NCBI RefSeq assembly: GCF_001687605.2
Contig: NZ_CP016539.2
Coordinates: 3,006,501-3,070,500 of the forward strand
Origin: Planococcus plakortidis
GTDB lineage: Bacteria > Bacillota > Bacilli > Bacillales_A > Planococcaceae
Reading direction: 5' to 3'
DNA: 64,000 bases
Position 1 is the stretch's first letter; each line of letters opens with the position of its first letter. The position numbers were made by a program, and so were the translations under genes. The notes under the pieces were generated by a model. It was not told the origin of the DNA and did no database searches. It saw only the letters and a list, made by a program, of their open reading frames with translations. This document shows positions 18,188 to 28,514 of this stretch, piece by piece.

Positions 18188-18222
18188 CCCCGGTGAATCC
18201 GCTGGAAGCGTCTTCGCCGGGG
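18188..18222 (-). terminator. Probable terminator of the GAF-STAS gene
   Basis: CCCCGGTGAA pairs with TTCGCCGGGG with one mismatch around a 15-base loop. The minus strand then reads GTTCATTTTTTCC. The hairpin lies about 60 bases after the stop. Confidence 0.5.
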
Positions 18223-18283
18223 CATGTATTTATCCATTGGCCGATCCGAGTGGCCGCTTATTTCACCGAAGCGGCCCCGGTGG

Positions 18284-19132
18284 TCATGTTTTGATCAAGG
18301 CGAAACCGAGCTGCTCGATGGCGACCTTCAAGCTTCTTTCCATTCGTTCACCCTTCAGGGAATGGGCGAAATGCGGGACGTTCATTGCCATCGTCGGCAA
18401 AATGCCGGTGATGATCGGGGTGATGCCCATGATCTTCAAAGCTTTGATCAAATCCAGCAAAGGCTCTTCGATGCGTGGGTCGATTTGCGTGATGCCTGAG
18501 AAATCCAAGATGAGGAAGTCGAGTCCTCCGCTCGCTTTTATCACTACATCATCGATCAGCTGATAGGCGCGTTCCAAGGTAATGTGGCCGATGACCGGCA
18601 AAATCGAGATTTCATCGGACAAGGGCACGAGCGGCGAAGACAAAGTTTGGATTTCCTTTTGTGCTTTATCGAGTTCAAGGATATAGCTCAATAAAGATGA
18701 CATGGTCCCGAACATCTCCTGCTGCTCTTCGGTAAACGAAACCGGCTCTTTATCCAAGCCGCAGATGGTACCGTACACTTCCCCGCTTTCAAAATAAATC
18801 GGGATGCCGATGAATGCGCCATTGCCGAATTGCGCAGCGACGGGCAGCTTGGCGGCATCGCCATCTTTCGAGATGTCTTCGATCACCAGCGGCTCCTGCC
18901 CGTAATTGATCGTGAGGCTGCAGAAGGTCTGGTCAAGCGGCGACTGGCTGTCTTCCACTACCAACTTTTCATTTCTATTGATCGCTTTTTTGATGATATT
19001 GGTTTTTCCGTCATTTTCAGCAATGAAAAGCGTATTGATGTCCATTTGCTTGCTCAGCATGCTCAAGATTTGATTGGCTGCATCATTGAAGTTCTGAAAT
19101 TTTCGGGAAGGGCCGATTGGCTGATGGTGCAT
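18284..19132 (-). CDS. GAF-STAS regulator, RsbR-like
   Basis: The 282 residues comprise an N-terminal GAF-like sensor (about 10-165: 'TLFIAENDGKTNIIKKA', 'CSLTINYGQEPLVIEDI', 'GAFIGIPIYFESGEVYGTICGLD'), a linker helix and a C-terminal STAS domain (about 170-282: 'ISILPVIGHITLERAYQLID', 'FLILDFSGITQIDPRI'). GAF replaces the non-haem globin sensor of RsbR. The conserved phosphorylatable Ser/Thr region of stressosome proteins here reads DFSGI. It may feed the sigma-B partner-switching pathway, but no rsbS/rsbT is present. GAGGAGGGATC precedes the ATG. A MEDS-domain gene lies 162 bases upstream on the same strand. Confidence 0.75.
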   Translation of the reverse strand: MHHQPIGPSRKFQNFNDAANQILSMLSKQMDINTLFIAENDGKTNIIKKAINRNEKLVVEDSQSPLDQTFCSLTINYGQEPLVIEDISKDGDAAKLPVAAQFGNGAFIGIPIYFESGEVYGTICGLDKEPVSFTEEQQEMFGTMSSLLSYILELDKAQKEIQTLSSPLVPLSDEISILPVIGHITLERAYQLIDDVVIKASGGLDFLILDFSGITQIDPRIEEPLLDLIKALKIMGITPIITGILPTMAMNVPHFAHSLKGERMERSLKVAIEQLGFALIKT

Positions 19133-19294
19133 ATGATCCCTCCTCTATGGGGAGTGCCCAAGGAGAAAATTGGCGCACTTTTTCCTAACGATACTAAAGC
19201 GGTTCTTCGATTGCAACGCACCGCCTTTCTGGCATCACCCCGTCCCAATTATCCGGCCGGGTCAAAATTTCAGGGACAAATTCAAAAACCGGGC

Positions 19295-19867
19295 TTAAAC
19301 CTGTCTCGGTGCTGATTGGTACTGCGGCGAAGCGATGAATTCATCTTCCAACAAGACATATGGATGGGTTTTCATCAAACTCTCTGTCAAATGAAGAGGC
19401 ATCTTCTTTTTTTCATAAGCACAAATCAGCGGAAACTCATACTCGTCCACTGCACGATCTGCAATTTTTTCGAAATCTTCTATAAGAAACAGCGGCTCTT
19501 TGACGCTTTCCCATTCCACATGAGCCCAGGAACGAAAACTTAAGTTATTTTCAATATAAGGCGCCACCGTTTTAGTGAAATAATCATGAATGGCAGGCGG
19601 GTGGTAACTTCCAGTCGACCAATAGAAGTGAAGGCTGTTCACGAACTTAACCATCGCCAGTTGTTTCTCTGTATACCGTTTCTTCATATGCTGTGTAAGT
19701 TCCCGTGTCAGGCGCTCGTTTTCCACGACTAATACATAATCGCCAGCGTGTATTCCTTCATTTATGTAGTCCAGCAGCTGCTTCATATAATTTCCAGCAC
19801 CTTCGAAAGCATACAGGACGTGCACATTGCGCTGGGTTTCAAGCAATAGATTCATCTTGCTTGCCAA
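19295..19867 (-). CDS. MEDS-domain (DcmR-type sensor) protein
   Basis: The pattern 'HVLYAFEGAGNYMKQLLDYINEGIHAGDYVLVVE' followed by 'WAHVEWE', 'LFLIEDFEKIADRAV' and 'PLICAYEKKKMP' matches the MEDS domain (PF14417), a sensory module first described in methylotroph and methanogen regulators and also seen fused to or beside sigma-B-type regulators. The length is about 190 residues, a single domain. I favour a TTG start (MASKMNLLLETQ) because GAAGGGGATTGT abuts it. An ATG 21 bases upstream lacks a site. With the GAF-STAS gene downstream it may form a small stress-signalling unit. Confidence 0.7.
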   Translation of the reverse strand: MASKMNLLLETQRNVHVLYAFEGAGNYMKQLLDYINEGIHAGDYVLVVENERLTRELTQHMKKRYTEKQLAMVKFVNSLHFYWSTGSYHPPAIHDYFTKTVAPYIENNLSFRSWAHVEWESVKEPLFLIEDFEKIADRAVDEYEFPLICAYEKKKMPLHLTESLMKTHPYVLLEDEFIASPQYQSAPRQV

Positions 19868-20090
19868 ACAATCCCCTTCTTTCTTCATGCGATTTCAATA
19901 AAAAGAAATTCATTCCCCCTCAGGGTCGAGAATCGATAAACATCGCTTCCTTTTATCAAATCATACCATTCCCCTGTACTTTTCTGCTGTTATTCTTTTC
20001 AGCTCGTGCCGACCTAGAGGACAAGCACTGTATATACCGTTGCGGACCTTATACAAAAAAGGATATATGGGGAATTTCAGCCTAAAAAAA

Positions 20091-20110
20091 GAAAGGGCTT
20101 GAGCCCTTTC
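20091..20110 (-). terminator. Rho-independent terminator of the duplicated-domain surface protein
   Basis: GAAAGGGC-TTGA-GCCCTTTC is an 8-bp perfect stem, with the minus strand continuing TTTTTTTAGG. It follows the gene stop at about 15 bases. The stretch 19868-20124 has no other supported feature. Confidence 0.75.
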
Positions 20111-20124
20111 TCTCCTATCTTTCA

Positions 20125-21459
20125 TTATTGTTTTTTAGTTTGACGATACGTCAGTGTTCCAGCTGCCATGAAGATCAATGTGCTGAGTGCGACCCACAAG
20201 ACCATCGTGTTGGATTGGCCGGACATTCCGCCGAGCCCAGTGGAAGGCATTTTGTCAGGTGCTGTGTTCTCGAAGTTCTCTGGGAATTGGTCGACGATTG
20301 CGCCGCTCAATCCTTTCCCGATATCGAACATGATCGCATAACCTGTGCGGTATGTGTCATATGACGCGGCATAGTCGCCGTTTACGTATTGCTGGAAAGT
20401 GTCCACAACGGATTGTTCATGCGCTTCCACGCCTGCAATTGTTTCATCCAACGGCATACGGTCTTCTGTTGCTGTGTTCAAGAATGTGCCAAGGTCTGTT
20501 GCGAATGTGCTGGTCAAGGTGGAGACAGCTTGCTCTTTCGCTTGCTCATCTTCTGAAGCTGTGGCATTTGCCAAGTCGCCTTGAACCGTGATGTGTTCGT
20601 TGTTCCATAGTTCCACAAACTGGTTGCTCGCTTCCTCACCATAAACAGAAGCTAGTGCTGCACGGAACTCTTCTACGTTTTGGTCTTGTGCCCAGTTGAC
20701 GAAATCGAAGTCAGCCGAACCGTTGAAGCCTTTTGCCATGCTCAATTGCGCGAGGGCAAAGTGCTCTGCTGCAATGCGGTTGACTGTCGAACGGAAGTCG
20801 CCAGCTGGTGTGTTCGGGTCAGAGAACTGATCCGGAAATTGAGCCGAAATCGCTCCGCTGATGGCACTGCCTGCACCGAAGATTTGTGTGAAGCCTTCCA
20901 GGTACATCGTGTAAGCAGCTTCGTAATCGCCTTCTACATAAAGATCAAACGTATTTTGCACGTAATCTTCGTGTTCACGAAGTGCAGCTGTCGCCCCGTC
21001 TTCCGGAAGATTGCCTTCTGTGGCCGTGCCGAGGAATTCACCCATTTCATCGACGAATGATTGGACTTGATCCAATGCTTCTTGTTGCATCGCGGCGTCA
21101 TCCGCTTTCACGGCCGCTGCGTAATCATCTGTTCCCATATTGTGCTTATCGAAGATCTCGACAAAAGCCGCTCCGCCATCTTCCCCGTAAACGGAAGCGA
21201 TGACCGGTTCCATATCGGCCGCGTTCTCATCGAGCGCCGCCATGGCTTCTTCTGCTGCTTCGTCGCCATCGTAAATTTTCATCATGGAATCCACTGCGAG
21301 CGCATAGTGCTCAGACAATAGCGAATCCAAGGTTGCGCGAAGTTCGACGCCTGTCGTTTCTGTTGGCGGTGCTTCTTCTGCTGCCAACACGGTAGAACCG
21401 ATTCCCGGGACTAAAAGCGATGCGCCTACTACTGGCAGTAAAAGCTTTTTCATTTTCAT
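20125..21459 (-). CDS. Secreted duplicated helical-domain protein with LPXTG-like anchor
   Basis: A signal peptide ends near 'TVLAAEE'. Two homologous helical units follow (about 36-215 and 222-400). Each begins with an 'RxTxxxxxxEHxALAxxSM' segment, contains 'ASVYGE(D/E)', 'GTATEGN' or 'NTATEDR', and ends 'YVxGDYxAxY' plus 'SGAIxxQFPxxF'. The C-terminus reads 'MPSTGLGG', a hydrophobic helix and the charged tail RQTKKQ, which is a sorting signal with Met in place of Leu. Proteins of this type are sometimes labelled copper amine oxidases, but no catalytic motif of that enzyme is present. The role is unknown. The composition is strongly acidic. Confidence 0.7.
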   Translation of the reverse strand: MKMKKLLLPVVGASLLVPGIGSTVLAAEEAPPTETTGVELRATLDSLLSEHYALAVDSMMKIYDGDEAAEEAMAALDENAADMEPVIASVYGEDGGAAFVEIFDKHNMGTDDYAAAVKADDAAMQQEALDQVQSFVDEMGEFLGTATEGNLPEDGATAALREHEDYVQNTFDLYVEGDYEAAYTMYLEGFTQIFGAGSAISGAISAQFPDQFSDPNTPAGDFRSTVNRIAAEHFALAQLSMAKGFNGSADFDFVNWAQDQNVEEFRAALASVYGEEASNQFVELWNNEHITVQGDLANATASEDEQAKEQAVSTLTSTFATDLGTFLNTATEDRMPLDETIAGVEAHEQSVVDTFQQYVNGDYAASYDTYRTGYAIMFDIGKGLSGAIVDQFPENFENTAPDKMPSTGLGGMSGQSNTMVLWVALSTLIFMAAGTLTYRQTKKQ

Positions 21460-21572
21460 GTAACCACTCCTCTGTTTTGTTTTCTTATAAGCTCAACGGA
21501 GTGAGGGTGAATTTAGATCACAATTTCTAAAAAAAGTTTTCTTCGGTTAAGCGGTTACATCGAAAAAGCCAG

Positions 21573-21597
21573 GTTTAGCGCCCTTCCTGGGTGGTAG
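21573..21597 (+). promoter_or_regulatory. Sigma-B-like promoter of the second SDR
   Basis: GTTTAG, 13 bases, TGGTAG. Spacing and the -10-like element are identical to the promoter at 3147, and the flanks (AGG before, GTAA after) are also similar. It lies about 105 bases before the start codon. Confidence 0.55.
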
Positions 21598-21703
21598 GTA
21601 AGGTAAAGTATTGATCAATAAAAAGGAAGATTCCGGTAAAGGTTTTGACCGGTTTGATTCATAGATTTACAAGAACCTACTATAACTAGAGGAGGAACAG
21701 AAC

Positions 21704-22534
21704 ATGGGTAAATTGCAAGATAAAGTGACCGTCGTTACAGGTGCAGCAACAGGCATCGGGAAAGCGACAGCAGAACTGTTTGCACAAGAAGGCGCGATTG
21801 TCCTTCTTGCGGATATTAAAGAAGAAGCCTTGCAGGAAACGGTCGCGAAAATCAATGAAAACGGCGGCACGGCGAAAAGCTTCCAAGTGAACATCGCCAA
21901 GGAAGAGGACGTCACTTCTTTCGCCAATCAAGTGAAAGAACAATACGGCACGGTCTATGCGTTGTTCAATAACGCCGGCATCGACCAGGAAGGCGGCAAA
22001 GTACACGAGTATCCGGTCGATTTGTTTGATGACATCACGGCTACGGACTTGCGCGGCACGTTCTTGATGAGCAAATATTTCATCCCACTCATGACGGACA
22101 ATGGCGGGGCGATCGTCAACAACGCTTCCATGTCAGGCAGTTTTGCCGACTTGGACCGCTCAGGCTACAATGCAGCAAAAGGCGGCATCATCAACTTCAC
22201 GAAATCGATCGCCATCGAATACGGGCGTTCCGGCATTCGCGCCAACTCCGTATCTCCCGGAACAATCGAAACGCCGCTGATCGATGAACTGGCTGGTTCG
22301 AAAGAAGAAGAAGCCGGGCGTGAGTTCAGGGAAAGCAACAGATGGCTCGCTCCATTAGGGCGCCTCGGCTTGCCGAAAGAAATCGCTACGACGGTGTTGT
22401 TCCTCGTCTCAAGCGACAGCTCTTATTTGACGGGCCAGGACATCGTTGTCGATGGCGGCCTTACCGCTTACACATGGCCGGGCAAAATGGTCATGGACGA
22501 CAGCTGGAAAAAAACGACCACAAAAGAACAATAA
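21704..22534 (+). CDS. SDR-family oxidoreductase
   Basis: This is a classical short-chain dehydrogenase of 276 residues: 'VTVVTGAATGIGKATAELF' cofactor site, 'ALFNNAGIDQ' (NNAG), 'NNASMSGSFADL', the catalytic YNAAKGG, 'NSVSPGTIETPL' and a C-terminal 'YLTGQDIVVDGG'. NAD(H) versus NADP(H) is not clear, though 'LLADIKEEAL' with Asp after the second strand favours NAD. The substrate is unknown. GAGGAGGAAC precedes the ATG. The sigma-B-like promoter suggests stress induction alongside the YdaD-type SDR. Confidence 0.88.
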   Translation: MGKLQDKVTVVTGAATGIGKATAELFAQEGAIVLLADIKEEALQETVAKINENGGTAKSFQVNIAKEEDVTSFANQVKEQYGTVYALFNNAGIDQEGGKVHEYPVDLFDDITATDLRGTFLMSKYFIPLMTDNGGAIVNNASMSGSFADLDRSGYNAAKGGIINFTKSIAIEYGRSGIRANSVSPGTIETPLIDELAGSKEEEAGREFRESNRWLAPLGRLGLPKEIATTVLFLVSSDSSYLTGQDIVVDGGLTAYTWPGKMVMDDSWKKTTTKEQ

Positions 22535-22539
22535 AGATA

Positions 22540-22597
22540 GCAAAAAGAACCCCAAACGGCAACTGCTTTTAACAGCAGTCCGTTTGGGGTTCTTTGC
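22540..22597. terminator. Bidirectional terminator
   Basis: GCAAAAAGAACCCCAAACGG pairs with its complement over about 20 bases around a loop that itself contains ACTGC/GCAGT. It is shared by the SDR and the convergent channel gene. Confidence 0.9.
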
Positions 22598-22986
22598 TAT
22601 TTCCCTTTAGTTTTCTGTTTCGGTGCCGCCTTAGCTTGCGGTTTTACGTCCAGCTGCTCGGGCCGCTCTAATTTCAAAACCGCATAGCCCAAGCGAATCA
22701 ACACCATGACCATTACACCGACGCCAACTGCCAGATAAATCATCGTGAAACTTCGGCTTAAATTGCCGCGCGGCACGAGACCCGTATCGACTCCAGCCGG
22801 AATGAGGCTGACGAACGCGAAGTAAAAGGCATCAAATAAGGACCACCCTTCGATTTGATAATAGAACAAGGTCCCCGACAGCACGATGAATGCCAAAGTC
22901 AGCAGCAAGGTCCTGAACAAGGGCTCTTTGCCAATGCGGGCAATGGCTGACAGCAAGCGCCTTAAGGTCAATACGAGTGAAATCAT
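22597..22986 (-). CDS. Two-helix potassium-channel-like protein with altered filter
   Basis: The 129 residues hold two membrane helices (about 23-42 and 78-101) separated by a pore-loop-like segment 'WSLFDAFYFAFVSLIPAGVDTGLVPRG', plus a basic C-terminal tail. The topology and the 'DAFYFAFVSL' pore helix match Ion_trans_2 two-TM channels. Where the selectivity filter TxGYGD should be, the sequence reads IPAGVDTG. It is either a divergent channel or a non-conducting homologue. There is no RCK domain. The ribosome site is weak. Confidence 0.6.
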   Translation of the reverse strand: MISLVLTLRRLLSAIARIGKEPLFRTLLLTLAFIVLSGTLFYYQIEGWSLFDAFYFAFVSLIPAGVDTGLVPRGNLSRSFTMIYLAVGVGVMVMVLIRLGYAVLKLERPEQLDVKPQAKAAPKQKTKGK

Positions 22987-23007
22987 CTTTTGCTCACGCT
23001 CTTTTCT

Positions 23008-23477
23008 TTACGCATACTTGGTCAATAACGCTGTGGGGATATGGCAATAATCATCGGGGCATCTGTCCAAACGGTCCTGATGCTCCGCTGCACTGGCTAT
23101 GTAATTCTCAAGCGGCAACACTTCAACTGCGATACGATCCGAATCCGAACGTTCGTTAATAAAGGCTTTCGCAAACGTTAAATGCGCAGGCGTTTCGCTG
23201 TAGACGCCGGTTCTGTATTTCTCGCCGACATCCTCGCCTTGTTTATTGACACTATACGGATCGATGATTTCAAAGAAATACCCCATCAATTCCTGGACCG
23301 ATACGCGTGAAGGGTCGAATGTGGTTTTGACGCATTCCGCGTAGCCATCGTAATCGCCTTCAAGCGATTGCGTCTTCCCGTTCGCCCGTCCTGCTTCGGT
23401 CGATTCGACACCCGGTAAGGTCTTGATGAACGCCTGAACGCCCCATAGGCATCCGCCTGCAAAATAAATCGTTTCAT
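23008..23477 (-). pseudogene. msrA: Peptide methionine sulfoxide reductase MsrA, frameshifted at codon 2-3
   Basis: The main frame gives 'TIYFAGGCLWGVQAFIKTLPG', then 'EGDYDGYAECVKTTFDP', 'YFFEIIDPYSVNKQGEDVGEKYRTGVY' and a C-terminal 'LDRCPDDYCHIP'. This is MsrA, which repairs Met-S-sulfoxide, with its catalytic Cys in GGCLWG. No start codon exists in this frame before the catalytic site. The ATG at 23477, 3 bases after AAAGGGGAG, is one base out of frame: ATGAAACGATT is read where the family has ATG AAA ACG ATT. One A missing from a run of four explains it. With that base restored, 156 residues result. Confidence 0.8.
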
Positions 23478-23873
23478 AATGCTCCCCTTTCCATCTCCCA
23501 GCATTTTCCCCATCAAATCATAAATTTACTTTTAAACGAGTATAGCATTTCACGCATGGCCGCAGGAACCGCCATTCCCCGCCCCGGTTCTCTACTTCAT
23601 TAAAGCAAAACTCATTGTTTCAATAAACCGCTTTTTGAGAATCTTCGGGATGCAGCCAAGCGCTATGCGCATTTAGCTTAGCAAAATGGTTCCATCCGCA
23701 AAACCGATAGGCCTATAAAATATACAAACCCTCGCTTCTTCGGTAAACCCCGGGGGGCAATCATCACTTTTAAGGGGACATAAAAACGCATATTATCGCT
23801 CATTTATTCAGAATAGTTAAATAGTTATGATGTGTTTACCGCGCTAAGATGCCGGTAAGACGAGAAGGAGTGA

Positions 23874-25538
<1,665 letters not shown>

Positions 25539-25590
25539 ATACTCGCAGTATCCTGACCATGCATTCTTTGCTGAATCCATACCAATAGAA

Positions 25591-25634
25591 ATGCCGATGG
25601 GGCCCCGCTATAAGGTGCCCCATCGGTATTTTTA
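25591..25634 (+). terminator. Terminator of the M4 protease gene
   Basis: ATGCCGATGGGGC pairs with GCCCCATCGGTAT, followed by TTTTTAT. The A+T-rich leader that follows (to 25862) precedes the antiporter and shows no gene. Confidence 0.8.
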
Positions 25635-25862
25635 TATTTGTGGTTTTTCGGCTACCCACCAGTTAACGCTTTTCTTCCATATACTAAAATAACGCTTTTT
25701 TTTAAGATGATTTTACAAATAATTATTGTTAAAATAGTGCAAAATTTCTTTGCGCAAAAATTTTCGGATTTTAGATTTTTGAAAAAATCATTTGCGCCTC
25801 CTCGAAGCTCGTGGCAGAATAGTTGAAAAGGCTTTCATTATCTTGCATTGAGGAGATGGATT

Positions 25863-27326
25863 ATGAGAAATCAACCAAAAATAGAAATCCCATTTGCTAT
25901 GGCATTAATTCCCTTCATCGTGATGATCGGCATTATGGCCATCACGATCATCAAATTCGGCGGGAGCCCGCACGTCCCGTTATTGATCGGCGCAGCCATT
26001 GCTGCCTTGATCGGCTGGCGCTACGGATACAAATGGGACATCATTGAAGAAGGCGCCTATAAAGGCATACGTATGGCGCTTCCAGCGATTGTCATCATCA
26101 TACTCGTCGGCCTGATCATCGGCGCTTGGATCGGCGGGGGCATCGTTGCGACGATGATTTACTACGGATTGAAAATCATCACCCCGTCCTTATTCCTCGT
26201 GACCATCTGCATCATTTGCGCCATCGTCACTTTGGCCATCGGCAGTTCGTGGTCGACGATGGGAACGATCGGCGTCGCGGGAATGGGCATCGGCGTGAGC
26301 ATGGGGATCCCTGCCGCCATGGTAGCGGGTGCGGTCATTTCGGGCGCTTATTTCGGGGACAAGATGTCTCCGCTATCTGACACGACCAACTTGGCCGCCG
26401 GCATTACGGAGACGCCTCTTTTCACACATATTAAGCATATGGTGTATACGACGATTCCCGGACTCGTTATTGCATTGGTTGTTTACTTTATTCTCGGCAG
26501 GCAGTTTGCCGGCACAGCGGTCGATATCGGTAATATCAACAGCATCCTTTCCGCGTTGGAAAGCAATTTCGTGATCTCTCCATGGCTATTGCTCGTGCCG
26601 CTTGCGGTCATCGTCTTGGTAGCGAAGAAAGTCCCCGCGCTTCCTGCATTGACGATCGGTGTTTTGCTCGGCTGGCTATGCTATGTCTTCGTCCAGGGCG
26701 GCAGTGTAGCCGATGCCGTCAACACGCTCCATGATGGGTTCGTGATTTCGAGCGGCAATGAAATGGTCGACAATCTATTCAACCGCGGCGGCATCGAGTC
26801 GATGATGTACACGGTGTCCTTGACGATTGTCGCGATGATCTTCGGCGGCATCATGGAACAAGTCGGGATGCTCCAAGCGATCGTCAACCAGATCCTGAAA
26901 GTGGCAAAATCAGCGGGCAGCCTGATCGCGGCGACGATCGTCTCCGCCTTTTTCACGAACGCGACCGCTTCTGAACAATACATATCGATTCTTCTCCCAG
27001 GAAGAATGTACGCCAAAGCGTACCGGGACAAAAAACTGCATTCGAAGAATCTCTCGCGGGCATTGGAAGACGGCGGCACCGTCACGTCTCCCTTGATTCC
27101 CTGGAATACATGCGGCGTATTTATCGTGGCGACTCTTGGCGTCAGCACATTCGCTTATGCGCCATACGCCGTCCTGAACTACACCTTGCCGATCATCTCC
27201 ATCTTCATGGCATCTGTCGGGTTGAAAGTCGAATTCCTGACAGAGGAAGAATTACAAGCCTTGGAAGAAAAAGAAGCGCGGCAATCCGAGAAAACAGGCG
27301 ACACTTCAGATTCTGTATTGACGTGA
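25863..27326 (+). CDS. Na+/H+ antiporter, NhaC family
   Basis: This is a polytopic membrane protein of 487 residues with about 11-12 helices. Family features are 'LIIGAWIGGGIVATMIYYG', 'GSSWSTMGTIGVAGMGIG', 'GAYFGDKMSPLSDTTNLAAG' (the conserved GDxxSPxSDTT cation site), and late 'FTNATASEQYISILLPGRMY' with 'EDGGTVTSPLIPWNTCG'. It exchanges Na+ (or malate/lactate in some members) for protons. I chose the ATG 7 bases after GAGGAG. An ATG 15 bases upstream would place that site inside the gene. It is monocistronic. Confidence 0.9.
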   Translation: MRNQPKIEIPFAMALIPFIVMIGIMAITIIKFGGSPHVPLLIGAAIAALIGWRYGYKWDIIEEGAYKGIRMALPAIVIIILVGLIIGAWIGGGIVATMIYYGLKIITPSLFLVTICIICAIVTLAIGSSWSTMGTIGVAGMGIGVSMGIPAAMVAGAVISGAYFGDKMSPLSDTTNLAAGITETPLFTHIKHMVYTTIPGLVIALVVYFILGRQFAGTAVDIGNINSILSALESNFVISPWLLLVPLAVIVLVAKKVPALPALTIGVLLGWLCYVFVQGGSVADAVNTLHDGFVISSGNEMVDNLFNRGGIESMMYTVSLTIVAMIFGGIMEQVGMLQAIVNQILKVAKSAGSLIAATIVSAFFTNATASEQYISILLPGRMYAKAYRDKKLHSKNLSRALEDGGTVTSPLIPWNTCGVFIVATLGVSTFAYAPYAVLNYTLPIISIFMASVGLKVEFLTEEELQALEEKEARQSEKTGDTSDSVLT

Positions 27327-27333
27327 ATACCAA

Positions 27334-27370
27334 AAACCCATCAAGCTGCTTGAAGCTTGATGGGTTTTTT
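27334..27370 (+). terminator. Terminator of the antiporter gene
   Basis: AAACCCATCAAGC pairs with GCTTGATGGGTTT, followed by a run of six T. Confidence 0.85.
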
Positions 27371-27453
27371 GCTTTTTCATTTATAAACCCGAAAGGAGAA
27401 CGTGCTTAAACCCGATGAGTCCGGCCCTTTGAGCAATAATGTGGCCACTTGTT

Positions 27454-27870
27454 TCAAAGCTCTTTGTACATATAGTAATGCGTGAAGCCTTTCGGGAAAT
27501 CTTCCAATTGCCCAAAAACCTTGAATCCTAATTTCTGATAGAAATCCGGCGCTTGGAAGCTGAAAGTCTCGAGCCTCATCAACCGGCATTGTTGTTCGCG
27601 CGCATAGGCTTCAGCCGTCTCCAGTAATTCCTGGCCTTTTCCCATGCCGCGCAAGGAATCTCCTACCCACAGGAGATCCACGAAAAAACATTCCCAGTCC
27701 GTATGGCCGACGAGCCCGCCAAGGATATCACCTTGTTCATCCTTCAACACAAAACTCATTTTCTCTTCTTCGGTATACGCGACTTTCGATTTGTTGTACC
27801 TGACCAAATTGTATCGGATAAATCCCGCTTCCTCTTCATCGTATCCTCTATGCATGCGGATGTCCGCCAT
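27454..27870 (-). CDS. GNAT-family N-acetyltransferase
   Basis: The protein has 138 residues with the acetyl-CoA fold. The signs are 'GDILGGLVGHTDWECFFVDLLWVGDSLRGMGKGQELLETAEAYA', which includes the R/Q-x-x-G-x-G/A pyrophosphate loop as RGMGKG, and 'LETFSFQAPDFYQKLGFKVFGQLEDFPKG', the beta6-alpha4 motif of this family. The substrate is unknown. It is a single gene upstream of nothing co-oriented and close, and convergence with the antiporter terminator separates it. Confidence 0.85.
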   Translation of the reverse strand: MADIRMHRGYDEEEAGFIRYNLVRYNKSKVAYTEEEKMSFVLKDEQGDILGGLVGHTDWECFFVDLLWVGDSLRGMGKGQELLETAEAYAREQQCRLMRLETFSFQAPDFYQKLGFKVFGQLEDFPKGFTHYYMYKEL

Positions 27871-27907
27871 TATTCTCTCTCCCTTCTTGATCCATTACGA
27901 GCCAATT

Positions 27908-28414
27908 TTAGCTCAATGCCATGCTGGTTAAACAGGTTGGATCGCCGCTGAATGTGGAGAATTGAAGTTCTCCGCTTTTACCGTCCGCTTCGATTTCAAC
28001 CGTATAGGTTTGCTCACGCGGCAGCCACAAATCGATGAACCCATTTGCCGGCGTTGTCATCAACTGGTCTACATAGACTTCCCCTTGTTCATCCGTCACG
28101 GTGACCTTCAGTTCTTTTTCCGCCAGCTCTCCTTGGCATCCCGTCAAGCTATGGATTTCGCAAGGATGCGTATACGTTTCATACGGGGCAATCGAGACAA
28201 AGAACTCATCTTCAGGCAATGGATAAACCGTTGTTTTTCCCTCGTCTTCCACCTTCAGTTCTCGATCGTCAATCGAAGCTGCACTGACTTCATCACTTCC
28301 GCTCAAATCAACTACCAACTCTTTTACTTCTGTTTCATTCAATGCAGTGCCCTCTGTACATCCGGCTAAGAAGCCCAATAAAGCCACCATCAATATCATG
28401 AATGGAACTCTCAT
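27908..28414 (-). CDS. cueP: CueP-family copper-binding lipoprotein
   Basis: The lipobox LAGC lies near residue 18. The mature part shows the CueP pattern 'SIAPYETYTHPCEIHSLTGCQGEL', then 'NGFIDLWLPREQTYTVEIE' and the late 'GDPTCLTSM', giving the three conserved cysteines that bind Cu in Salmonella CueP. In Gram-positives the protein is anchored outside the membrane. The length (168) is normal. It lies left of the dif-like site array and about 16 kb from the copper island, so it may be an older chromosomal copper gene. Confidence 0.9.
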   Translation of the reverse strand: MRVPFMILMVALLGFLAGCTEGTALNETEVKELVVDLSGSDEVSAASIDDRELKVEDEGKTTVYPLPEDEFFVSIAPYETYTHPCEIHSLTGCQGELAEKELKVTVTDEQGEVYVDQLMTTPANGFIDLWLPREQTYTVEIEADGKSGELQFSTFSGDPTCLTSMALS

Positions 28415-28514
28415 ATAACCTCTCCTCTCTTCCTTACTATATCAAAGCCCTATTCCTGCTTGAAGAGCTGAATTCGCACGACTTTATGAACCTGCCTGTT
28501 CACCGATGTCCCCA

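Noticed and set aside
20125-21459. Copper amine oxidase annotation for the duplicated-domain protein
   Set aside because: No topaquinone-forming or copper-binding motif and wrong fold pattern.
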